Assembly (NCBI GenBank): GCA_029532415.1
Contig: JAQOTA010000023.1
Coordinates: 620,001-684,000, forward strand
From: Marasmius tenuissimus
Taxonomy: Eukaryota > Basidiomycota > Agaricomycetes > Agaricales > Marasmiaceae
Direction of reading: 5' to 3'
Length of the DNA: 64,000 nucleotides
The position numbers and the translations under genes are program-made. The notes below the pieces were generated by a model, which had not been told where the DNA came from, searched no databases, and saw nothing but the letters and a program-made list of their open reading frames with translations. Below are positions 21,645 through 31,565 of this stretch, one piece after another (positions within the stretch are counted from its first letter, which is position 1; each line of letters starts with the position of its first letter).

Positions 21645-23065
21645 TTATCTCTTTCTATTCTGCTCGTCCAAAACACTCTCCTTTGCACCCACGGTGCCTG
21701 TTCTACCACTAACCCCAAAAGTCAAGCTAATACCACCAAGATCATGGGCAGGCTTTTCGAGTATTGTCCAGCTTCGATTGTCTTGCTTCTTCAATGTAAG
21801 TTCCACCTGTTCAACTTCACATTGGATGCGAGGATGCATGAGAAGGGAGAAAACGAACCTTGGTCCCGAAAAACTGGAATACGGATGCCGAGGGCTCAAT
21901 CGGTCCAAAAAGTTCGATTGTCTTGACAAACCTTTTTGATCCTGGGAGCCTTAAATCTACGGATACCTTCAACAAAATCAGAGGTCGGCGCGGAAGGCAG
22001 AAGGGCACCAGATATACCGAGTTCTCCTCGAAGCTGATCTCGCTCGTTTCCTTCTCAGCCTTTTTCGCGAAGATAGAGACATAAACCTTATCGAGGGTCT
22101 GGTAGTGGTCAACGCGACACGTAGTCAACTCCTCGGCTGTCTGAAGGTGAAATACGTCACGTTGGATGGTCTCCGCGAGGTTAAAGCCCAATATGTTCTC
22201 ACCGATGTGTTGATTTTCGGGGCGAAGACATGACGACCCGTCTTACATCCTTCAATTTTCAGGAACTCCTCGAACTCTAGAACACGACGTTTGCAGCAAA
22301 GATAGCCCTGCCGCGTGTGTGAGTGACGATGTGGGCGTGGCTAGCTGACTGGCTGACGACTCACTTTACTTCCCTCTCTAAAAATGGGCTGGACTCGATC
22401 ATTGAGTTATCTTGAAGATTATGAATCACTAAAAAGATCATCGCACCGGCATTGGATGGTAGACACATTTTGTACCCTCGCCGTCTCCTTTTCTATTGAC
22501 TTCATCGCTCACAAACGTGGTTGTGCAACCTTTGCGTTTGCAAGCGGTCCCTGGCTCTACGGCAATGTCGGGATCGTCTTCCTCCTCTATAAGGGGTGGG
22601 GGTGGCAAAGCTGTAGGAGGTTTTTGATTGACCAATACAGTGGGTGTTGAGTTTGTTTTCGGTGGTTCGCTGATCGAAGTAATCGGTTTCCCTTCTGTAA
22701 CAATATTGGGCTGTGAAGCCGTAGACGACGCGGATGGTTCCACTTCTGGAGTTTCGGAAGTATGCTTGTCTGTCTCTGCGCATCCCTAGGAGAAGGTCTG
22801 TCATTCACGATTGGGTCTCGATAGGCGAACCATGCGCACGGGTATCTTCATGAACTGATCAAATTCTAGCACGGGTTTATTCACGTCTGAGCAACAGGTC
22901 CAAGACTTGAGCCCTTCGTGAAATTTCTACAGACAAGAGGAATAATAAGAACTGATAAAGACAGCGTTTGACACGACTTACCGGTGCGCCTGGGTGAAAA
23001 ATACATGGTTCAGGACTTGATTCAGAATATTCCTTTCCACATCCTTTACGAGAGCAACGAGGCAT
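21645..23065 (-). CDS. CHORD and CS domain protein (CHORDC1/Rar1-related HSP90 co-chaperone)
   Basis: Protein with two zinc-binding CHORD domains and a C-terminal CS (p23-like) domain; relatives assist HSP90. Exons: 23065-22982, 22926-22840, 22785-22447, 22388-22365, 22307-22203, 22140-21859, 21806-21645, giving 360 aa. CHORD1: CSRKGCGKEY, CIFHPGAP, FHEGLKSWTCC and DQFMKIPGC. A linker of about 80 residues leads to CHORD2: CKRKGCTTTF, CVYHPMP, FREGSK, GYLCCKRR, EEFLKIEGC and GRH. The CS domain starts at CRVDHYQTLDKVYVSIFAKK and ends near VELTLKKQDNRSWTILEKP. Exon 4 is only 24 nt (PIFREGSK); it is supported because it supplies the invariant FREG block between two good introns. It converges with mtIF2 with 80 bp between stops. 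Confidence 0.92.
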
Positions 23066-23751
23066 AATGCAAGCCACAGGATCCAACAGCCTTCAAAGAC
23101 TATTGCGGGGGTCAAGAGGAAAGTGGTAGGTAATCGATGAGTTCAACTTCAACGTTTCGAGCACATTCTACGCGCGTCTCTTTCTCAGCTTTATGTAAAC
23201 TCGCTGACCCATTGTGCCGCCAACTTGAACTAGTGCCACTTGAAGCTTGAAGCCCTGGCTCCAAAGCTAGCTCAGCGCTGGCGAGACTAAAGGTATTGGT
23301 CCGTTTAGCCTACTGAACACTCTAGCACAGGCGTAGCAAATTACGAAACCTGTAACCTCGATGTTGAGCGGGTTGTAGGCTCATCATTCAGATTATGGGG
23401 TGGTGAACGGTGATGATTCAAAAAATCAACCCCAGTAAGCCCTTTCTCGAGCTCCGTTGAAAATATCAGCGGGCAATTATGTACAGCAGTGATCGTTCCA
23501 GCTAGGCCCTATTGACAACGACAAGATAACCTCTTTCGAGTAACTTCGATTCGCTGTCTTAGCGCCAAAGTCCTGGATACATAGCTTTGATACTTTGGTC
23601 TGATTTGTGTGACCAACAACGAAGTCCTGAGATGAATCTTCGTAAGCTCCTTGGCAAGAGAAGATCGAGATATGTACGTGTTTCTATTAGGCACTGAGAT
23701 TAAAGTAATAGTAATATCTCAAAATCGGAGGGGTGCGAGGAGCTCTACTTT
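23066..23751. other. Intergenic region upstream of the CHORD gene
   Basis: 686 bp between the CHORD-CS start and the 3' end of the carrier-like gene (same strand). No frame with codon bias, no repeat and no RNA gene recognised. It should contain the CHORD-CS promoter and the other gene's 3' UTR. Confidence 0.55.
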
Positions 23752-25196
23752 TCATTCTTCATCTCCATCTCCACCTCCATCTCCATCTAAGGTAGGCCCA
23801 AATATCTCCCATGCCAGGAACGATACGCCCCAAGGTCCTACCCTTGCGAGTGTCTTTAGTGCCGAAAGGAAACGCCGCCTAGTGCTGGAGATTGTGGGAT
23901 CAGCGTGCGGAACGGAAGTGCTGGGATCACGGAAGAATGAACGCCAGTCTTCACGAAAATGCATAGTGAGAGTAACGAGCATCGATCTAGAAGGTCCGGT
24001 AGGATGGGCTAGATGATGTAAATGTGCGAGTCGTGTAGCGTTTCTGGCGTATTCCCAGGGCCGTGTGCTAAACTCGTAGCCGATCCCTGCCAGGACCTAT
24101 AAACATATTGACATTCAAATAGGAGGATCTGCAGAACCCAAAAAAGACTCACTCCTCCGGCGACCAACAGGCAGCCGTAAAGGACACGAGGAATGTTCTC
24201 GAGAGACACCTTATTGGTCCTTCGTTCAACGATGGCTTCCGAGCGAACGCGAGCCTCTCCAGCTATTCGTTTGGTCAGGGAGAACATGGAGAAGAAAACC
24301 GCAAAGCCTGTTTAAACGACTTAGAGCAATATTACGGGATAGGATAGCACGAAGGGTACCAGATATGTCCTTGACGCACGTCCAACCCCAACCATTCCAC
24401 CCCCTGCCCGCCATTTCACCGACTTCCTTCATCCAGCGACGAACCTCACGTACATCCTCGAGAGCCTCTGTTTTTGATAGTCCAGCGCGTGTTTCCGTGC
24501 CACGAAAGACGTCTTTCCACGCGTGCGACCAGCTGTGATACACTGTCCCTCCTTCAACCAACGTGCGGACGTTCTCCGCGGGCGCGGCCACGAGAGCTTG
24601 TGCACCGCCTGCAATACCCCCAGCAACCGCAGCTGTCAAGGTGGGATGGTGCCCAATATGAGGTTCAAGGATCTGAGTGGCTTCCGTATATGTGGTGAAT
24701 AGTATCGTTCCGAGGAGGGTATTAACGAGGATTGGAGGGACAAAGTGTTTCGCGATGACTGTAAACTAGTCGAGACGTTCAATGTTTGCTTGTATAACGA
24801 AAGAAGAAGGCTCACACCCTGGGCTTGAACAAGAGATCTTACGAATTGAGGTGATAGTCCTACTCCGTCTTGTGAAGCGATTCCTCTGAGCATTTGCCAT
24901 CCCGATACTACCACAGTCTCAGCATATGATGAGATTATATGTGAGGTAGAACGTGACATACCTTTTGAAGGACGAAAAAAACGAACAGGGCGAGAATAAT
25001 AGAGTGCTATCGCACGCGTTGCACTTCGAGCAATAGCGGCCTTGTGTTTTCGTGTTGGTATGTGCTTGCCACGTCTGGAAGAGCAAACTTACCTGGACAT
25101 TGCCATCGCCTAGGAGAGTTTCAGTGAGTACAAGCCAGAACAAGCAGAAGTTCACTGACGAGAATCCTGATTCGGCCTTGGTTGCTCACTTGACAT
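23752..25196 (-). CDS. Mitochondrial-carrier-like membrane protein, uncharacterised
   Basis: Predicted 366-aa protein of unknown function. Exons: 25196-25190 (7 nt), 25109-25093 (17 nt), 25040-24962, 24907-24816, 24765-24360, 24307-24153, 24096-23752. Reading frames join cleanly at every junction, and the N-terminus becomes MSSDGNVQ followed by AAIARSATRAIAL. The middle contains a hydrophobic VPPILVNTLLGTILF segment and a Gly/Ala-rich AVAGGIAGGAQALVAAPAENVR, resembling the repeat core and PxExxR signature of mitochondrial carriers; only this one signature is clear. Further hydrophobic stretches are VLYGCLLVAGG and VSFLAWEIF. The tail is acidic with Gly (DGDGGGDGDEE). A solute-carrier role is a guess from one motif. 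The two tiny first exons are inferred from phase and could be wrong. Confidence 0.68.
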
Positions 25197-26794
25197 TCAC
25201 AGGCATAGGTTCAGTATCAACGACATTTGGGAGGGTGTGCCTTTTCCGGACCGGGCCGATAGACATTCTCACGCTCCTCCTTCTCACCAGTGACCAGGTC
25301 AACTTGAAAGCTTGAATGTGAAGTTCAAAGTTCACAAGCTTCAGTAACGCTTTTTAGCTCTGCCTTCAAATGGGTCTTTGCTTCATGATAGCCCACGCAT
25401 ACATTACTCACGACTTCAAATAGTTCAGAAGGCTACATAACGCACGAATTCCGGGTCGGGAAACAGTTCACCTCGGTCGCGACTTCGATCGTCTTTGACC
25501 TCTCCCGAGCACCCTGGACTTCTGGCTGTGTTTGTCTTCCCTGGAGACATTGAGATTGGTCCACGTCGGCGAATTACTCAATGTCATCTTGGCTAACCGT
25601 CGGTCTATACTGTGTTCTTCTCGCCCTTATGATCTGACGGATAATCTGACTTCATTGGACCCTCCTGTTAATTATGTGTTCATTTCGAGAAACTGGCAAT
25701 TGACGAACTCGCATTTCTTGGCCTCAAAAAATCTGATGGTTCATAGTCGCTCGGAGTTTGTCCCTTGCTCCAGAATCTGCCAGCGCATTGCGCATGCTTT
25801 TGACATGCGCTAACTTATTTCGGGCCCTCAAATCGGTCTTTACGGTACCGGGTATGGTCGATTTAACCCCAGCGCATTGCTCGAGTGCCTAATCCTATCG
25901 ACCTCTCTCACAATCCACCACCGAGTGTACCGGAATCCGACGGTGTCTCGCCAGAGGTCCGATGTTTCAACTACAAGACCCTGTGTCCCCGGATGTACCT
26001 TCCCGCAACGCAAGCTTCGCGGTTTCAATGCCACATTCAACTGCACATATGCATACTATGTCGACATTGGAGACGACGATGAAGTTCAGTCTCGGCGTTA
26101 AAGTCCCTCCTGGCCGTTCAATTTATCCGGGTATCATGAATCGCAGCCGAAAGCTGGCATCTATACACTACTCAACTATACCAATCCCTAGCTTCTTTAC
26201 AAGCATCCTTATCACTGATCGAGCCGGCCATTCGACGGACGGTAGATACCCTCAACCGTACAATAGACTTGCGGGACTTGCGGGTGTTGCCTATAAATAT
26301 GAATAACTTAGATTGTTAGAAGCAGACTCGCCTACTCGAGCTTCCGCCTCCCCATACCCGATTCGCGATCTCTTTTCCCACTAAATACAATCTCGCACTG
26401 GGCGTAGCAGACCATACTTAAAATCTCCGATTCGTAGATGGAACTCTCGGAATATTCTAAATCTTTTCTCTCAACTCACGAACATGAGGTTTGTGGGAGC
26501 CACGAAAACCCGCGTCAAACATATAGAGTTCTAGACGAATCTGATAATCACTCACGACTGCTCAGGACCATATGCCTCAAGAGGAAGCGTGTTTACTTTG
26601 GTGTGGATGTGAATAATACAGAGTGGTGTCGACCATGGATACAGTAACATATATCTAATCTAAGTCCCAAAGTCCGAGGAATACGCAGTCTACAGGGTGT
26701 ATGACGCGTTTGAACAGAAATACATAGTGGAGAAAGAAGTTTGAAGCGAAACCGAAAAGTCTGTGGTCTCTTTGTATGATGGCTCGCGCGCCTC
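25197..26794. other. Gene-poor interval without a supported gene
   Basis: 1.6 kb with only short, mutually overlapping open frames (for example 25532-25813 and 25885-26082 on the plus strand) that show no domain, no start context and no splice-consistent extension. It has a 12-bp direct repeat CCAGCGCATTGC (near 25783 and 25868) and a small inverted repeat, GCGCATG/CATGCGC, near 25788-25810. It may contain a decayed gene or an untranslated transcript; I cannot support either. Confidence 0.5.
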
Positions 26795-27121
26795 TTAGTT
26801 GACTCTCGTGATGGAGTCCTGCCTGTTCCGATCGGAAAAAACGATGTGAGAAGACTGTGGATCAAGGCTGCTCGAGGTAACCTCACGGTAATTTAACGAC
26901 TTCACCATTGTCGCATCTGATGTTATAGACTCGGCCAGCCTACCGGCGTGAGATCTCGGTCAGTAAAGCGTTGAACACGCGCACCAGAATACGCGCAGAC
27001 TCACTTGTCCGTTCTCTGCCCTCAGTACGGAACCGTAGAGTACCTGGCCATCGGCCCTGTAGAAGAAAACTCGTGTACCCTCCTGTTCGGGACGAAGGTT
27101 GTTAAGGCGTGGCGCTAGCAT
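26795..27121 (-). CDS. Predicted 65-aa protein, unrecognised
   Basis: Small three-exon gene model: 27121-27005, 26939-26887, 26822-26795. The product starts MLAPRLNNLRPEQEG, continues TRVFFYRADGQVLYGSVLRAENGQ-AGRVYNIRCDNGEVVKL, and ends PQDSITRVN. The alternating hydrophobic and polar pattern suggests a small five-stranded beta barrel of Tudor/SH3 type, but I recognise no family. Support comes from two good introns (65 and 64 nt, GTGAGT and GTGAGG donors) whose removal keeps frame, and from protein-like composition. If intron 2 is not used, the frame ends after KLP (57 aa). A TTTAAA lies about 45 bp upstream of the start. Confidence 0.5.
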
Positions 27122-28120
27122 TAGAGGAGGAATAGTGGCTAACCGGTAAGCTGCTGGTCATCTTCTTTAAATAGCCAAAAAAATTGCAGTCGTTGGACTG
27201 GTCGGAGTAGCTTGCTTGAGGAGATAAGTGTCCAAGCAGCAGTGCTCTTATAGCAGTAAAACGAGATACCCAAAGTAAATGAAGTCCTTGAACTTCGTCG
27301 ATTATATGCCGAGGGTCATGTCTCTTGGGGGATCGGGATGTGACTGATCTGAGGAAAAGGTACTCATGAAGTCAAATCATTAAATCGAATGAAATTGTTT
27401 TTCTTGAAGAAGATGGGGGTAGTCACAGTAGATGTACGGCAGGAGTAGTGACAACCTGGATTTCCGAGGTCAAAAATATCAGTGCTTCCCATGTTCAGCG
27501 ATCGAGTAATTGGCACAGCTTGGAAGGTCTTGGGAGGGCGGCAGCTATAGATTGATCTGCATAGATCAAAATAGTACGAAGGGTTAGTATGCCTTCATGT
27601 ATCCTGAGTCCCCCAGCGATCGCGAGTACGATTGGATCTCGAGCAGATGCACGTAATTTGGCAAGTGAAGATTCTGTGATAGAAAGAATGGTCCTTCTGG
27701 GACAACAACCACCATGAATGATCATGACGCAACATAATATTCGTCCCAAGGCGAGAATCAAGTAATGGCTGCACGCCTTGAAACAATTTGCAGTTCAAAG
27801 TACTTACACTGTTCATGTCGGCAACGCGTGTGTACTGACTCGCACTGGAGTTCTGAAAACCAGGCACACGAGGTTTCGGGCTAGGGTAAAACCGACATTC
27901 ATTGTAGGTCCTCGGGACGGTTGAGACTTGACAATGAAGATGAAGGTCCCGGAAAAAGCCCGTGCTTCAAAGCCACTGAGTTTGTGCTGTAGTTGGTTAT
28001 GCCGGGGAGTTTGTCAATGTTTGCACCGATGACTTTGAGCAGCGCCCAGCACAAGCATGCACTACAGCGGGCATGCCTGCTCCGACATCGACCTCAAAGA
28101 ACAATGCGCCTCGACACGAC
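27122..28120. other. Intergenic region before LST8
   Basis: 999 bp between the small minus-strand gene and the LST8 start; both promoters should lie here. Open frames on the minus strand (27495-27867) lack any motif or sensible splice structure. Nothing else identified. Confidence 0.5.
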
Positions 28121-29599
28121 ATGTCTGTAATTCTCGTTACTGGATCTTACGACCACGAAATCAGGTTCTGGGAGGCATGGAGTGGTATATGCTCACGCAC
28201 GATAACTCGAACGGGTGAATCTGGTGTGAGTCCAACGAGCTCCTGCTATTGAACCAGACTGAAACGGCCCTCCGTCTCTCAGCAAGTCAACCGTCTCGCT
28301 ATTTCTCCCGAGTAAGCTTCTTTGCTCTCGTCAAACTCTGTTTTCAAACTCAATACTGGCTAGTAAACGTCTCCTGGCTGCTGCGATCCACAAGAAAGTC
28401 AATATTTATGACATCGCCAGTGCATCTTCAGAACCTGTACGTAGCCATCGTGCTCTATAAAGGCGCGGGTTTGACTAAAGAAATTGAAGCTAATAACCTT
28501 TGAAGGCCATACTAAGAATGTAACATCCGTGTCGTTCCACTCTGAAGGCAAATGGTTGGTAACAGGCAGCGAGGACTCGACCATTAAAATATGGGACCTA
28601 AGGCACGCCGCAGAAATTCCTTTAGAGCTCAAGGATGTTCACTGACTTTTTTGGGCCAAGTAGGAGTGGCCACCTCCACCGCACCTACGATAACTCCAAT
28701 CCCGGTCGGCACCAAAGTCTTTTTACTACACCCCACTCCTAATCTCCATCACCCTCTCATCTTGTAGTTAATGATGTCTGCGTTCATCCAAATCAAGGAG
28801 AGCTCATTTCATGCGACCAATCTGGGAGCATCAAGCAGTGGGATCTGTCGGAGAACATCTGCTCACACGAACTAGTGAGGAATGACGCACTCTTTACTTC
28901 TCGAACTCACAACATTTCCTCCTAGACACCCGCCGGCAAAACGCCAATACGTTCAGTTAGTTTAGCTCTGGATGGGTCGTGCCTTGTGGCAGGCAATAAC
29001 AAGGTACGTTGTCATCACTTTGTAAGGCCGATACGTCTTAAGAACTTCCACTAGGGCCAATGCTACGTTTGGAAGGTCAATGACGAAAGTTCAGGCTACC
29101 CCCGCTTCCAAGCTGTTACTACTTTTCATGCCCACAACAAATATCTGACCCGGTGTCTCCTCAGCCCTGATGTGAAGTAGGCATCGTCATCTTTCCGTCA
29201 GAGTCTGAAAAATAGATTGATGGGCCCATCCAGATCTCTTGCAACTTGTTCCGCCGACACCACTGTCAAGATATGGTCAATATCCCCGAACTACGAATTT
29301 AAGCAAGAAAAGGTGTTAGCCGGCCACCAACGTTGGGTCTGGGATTGTGCCTTCAGCGCTGATTCCGCTTACCTTGTTACTGGTAAATGAATGGCAATTT
29401 GTTTCTGAAGTCTTGCTCATTTAACTCTGGCAGCTTCATCGGACCACACGGCGCGTTTGTGGGAAATGGCCTCTGGAGAAACTGTCAGACAGTATAATGG
29501 CCACCATAAAGGTACCGGTTTCATCCTGTGTGATCTTCCTTTACCCTAATCGACTCCCCAGCCGCTGTGTGTTGTGCACTGCACGACGGCGCAGGCTAG
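28121..29599 (+). CDS. LST8: LST8, WD40 subunit of TOR kinase complexes
   Basis: Beta-propeller protein that stabilises the TOR kinase domain in TORC1 and TORC2. Eleven exons: 28121-28225, 28283-28311, 28364-28436, 28490-28602, 28664-28704, 28768-28874, 28926-29003, 29055-29176, 29234-29382, 29434-29511, 29562-29599, giving 310 aa, matching the usual 303-326. Diagnostic sequence: [21 protein letters not shown] at the start, [61 protein letters not shown] and [11 protein letters not shown]. It comprises seven WD repeats. Intron 4 is GC-AG (donor gcacgc, with CTGAC branch); no GT donor joins IWDLR to [10 protein letters not shown] in frame. This gene is unusually intron-dense for its length. 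Confidence 0.94.
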
Positions 29600-31565
29600 C
29601 ATCAAGAATCTTGACGAAGTAGAACATGATTTTCGCAGCGCACGTGTCAATAAACAGCCCATATGTACGTTTATCTTCCGAATGACGATCATACAAATGT
29701 TTCCATCCCCAGGAGACGTTCGTGTTCACCAAACAACTCCGAAAACGGGTTCTATTCCATGTGTTCTGAGAACATGAAGTTGAGGGTGAAGTACCCTAAT
29801 CGAAGTCCACTTCGCGCTCCAGCAGTCTGGCTCAAGTCTCTACTTAGTCGCAGGCTCGTCAAGCTTCTGTTGACCTCGTGTAAGCGATAGCACATTTTTA
29901 TACTAGGCGCCAATGTCATGTTCGCAGATCGTCGGAGGAGTTTCGGAAACCGATCTGCCACTTCGAGTTTAGAACGACATAAAGGAAACCCCCCATGTTG
30001 TTGAAACACCCTTGAAGGGTACCGAGCCCATTGTCCTCCCCGTCTCAGGCCTGGCAAACGCATGTCGTGTTGGGACCTGTCTCCGGCGACCGGACACGGT
30101 GGAGCCGCTCCCGCGAACCTACAATCCACCTAGCAAATCTCACCTCTCCCTCACGTCGTACGATCTCCGCGGTTGGTTGGGCTTGATCGCGCTCCTTCTT
30201 TCAGGTTGATCCAGGCCTTGTGGCCTCCAGGGTCTACTTTATTTGAGGATAATTAGAACCAACAAGAAGCATTCATATTCGACCCTCTGGGCTCGCCAAT
30301 GCCCAAATTCTCCATATGCCCTGAAACTTCGAGTCTTTCAGCAAGGCTGCACAGTTTGACTCCCAGTCCCTTGTCACAAAGAACCACTCACCGAATGCGA
30401 CAAGATCCTCTGTACCATCTCTCCTGATGCAAGTGTCTCCTCGTCCGTCCGTCCATCGAACAAATCAGTTCATCGTTTTGAATCGATAATTCAAGTTCAG
30501 CGATTGGTACGCTGTCAAACCGTATTCTGGAATGCGATTCGCGTTCCCGGGCCAGGTTCTGTTCAATGAGGACGCTTCTGACGGAAGGCCATTGGTTGGA
30601 TCAGGAGCGGATTGCGTCCTCTTCAAGGGGATGTACGTGGCCGAATCATTACACTCACTTTCACCTTTGCACTGAATATCACCTGAAGCTCGCAGCATCC
30701 CAAAGAACTGTCTCCGCCTTGAGAAATTTTGCTCGTCAAGCTGAGGTGAACTTGTCTCGACTGACTCGCAGCATGTCATGATAGAGAAAACTTGTGAACG
30801 TTTCGTTACCCCGGCCGAAGTCCTGACAGGTTAATTCTCGGGAAGGGGAGTCTGGGTCGACCTCAGGTCATGCTGGGCACAATAAGGAGGACCGTCAATG
30901 GCCCCGGTCAGTGGCAAGAACCCATGCTCAATTTATTCTTCCGGGACGGTTGCGCTACGCCGAGCTCAAAGATACATGTTGCGACAGAGGCCACTGACAT
31001 TGACACCACCAACGAATACATTTTGTGAGCTGCTTTACTGTCCTTCCTCATGGATCGCACGAGTAATTCAATGGGACGCGGGGTCTTGCGAGTCGTGCGG
31101 GATTGGAGTTGGAAGGTTCGCAGAGAGGTTCCTGTTAGGGTGAACGTATGTAGGACGAGCAGAGCTCCACCTATGCATGTACTGTGCATCCGGAAATTAT
31201 GCATCATGAGCCGGCGAGCAAGGCTTGCTGCGGGCTGCTTTGCTCTGGGCCGCCGTTACCGACGCGCCGGGAGGCCGCAGGGAGCGGAGGTTGGAGGGCG
31301 TCGGGTATTTGCTTGACCCCGGAATATACCGAGTATGTAGAGATAACGGAATCCCGTACAAAGAATAACGGGGGTTCGCTGATTGGCTGCAGATAGGGTC
31401 AATTCTCCGCAATCGCTTTTTTGATTTGAATCGGTCGGTACTTCCGCTTGTCCTCCTCTGACCTTGACCATCACCATCGCACACTCATTCTCTGCATCCT
31501 TCATCCCAGAAAGCATTGTACTGTGTACAAAAAGATCGTCTCTTCTCTAAAATCATAGCTTTTAC
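29600..31565. other. Long intergenic region between LST8 and GLT1
   Basis: 1.97 kb, the longest stretch without a supported gene. A 57-62 codon open stretch near 30390-30660 looks protein-like in two competing plus-strand frames, but has no start, no stop context and no recognised family. The minus-strand frame 30908-31207 has a hydrophobic stretch and is equally unsupported. The last 250 bp are the GLT1 promoter. Confidence 0.5.
31341..31396 (+). promoter_or_regulatory. Two HGATAR (GATA-factor) sites upstream of GLT1
   Basis: AGATAA at 31341-31346 and AGATAG at 31391-31396 match HGATAR, the site of fungal nitrogen regulators such as AreA/Nit2. They lie 170-225 bp upstream of the ATG of glutamate synthase, a nitrogen-assimilation gene. 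The match is short and common, so binding is inferred only. Confidence 0.4.

Noticed and set aside
25532..26306. Plus-strand frames in the gene-poor interval as possible genes
   Set aside because: Short, overlapping in different frames, no conserved-looking blocks and no sensible introns.
27495..27867. Minus-strand frames upstream of LST8
   Set aside because: Composition and frame overlap look random; no splice sites join them into a longer product.
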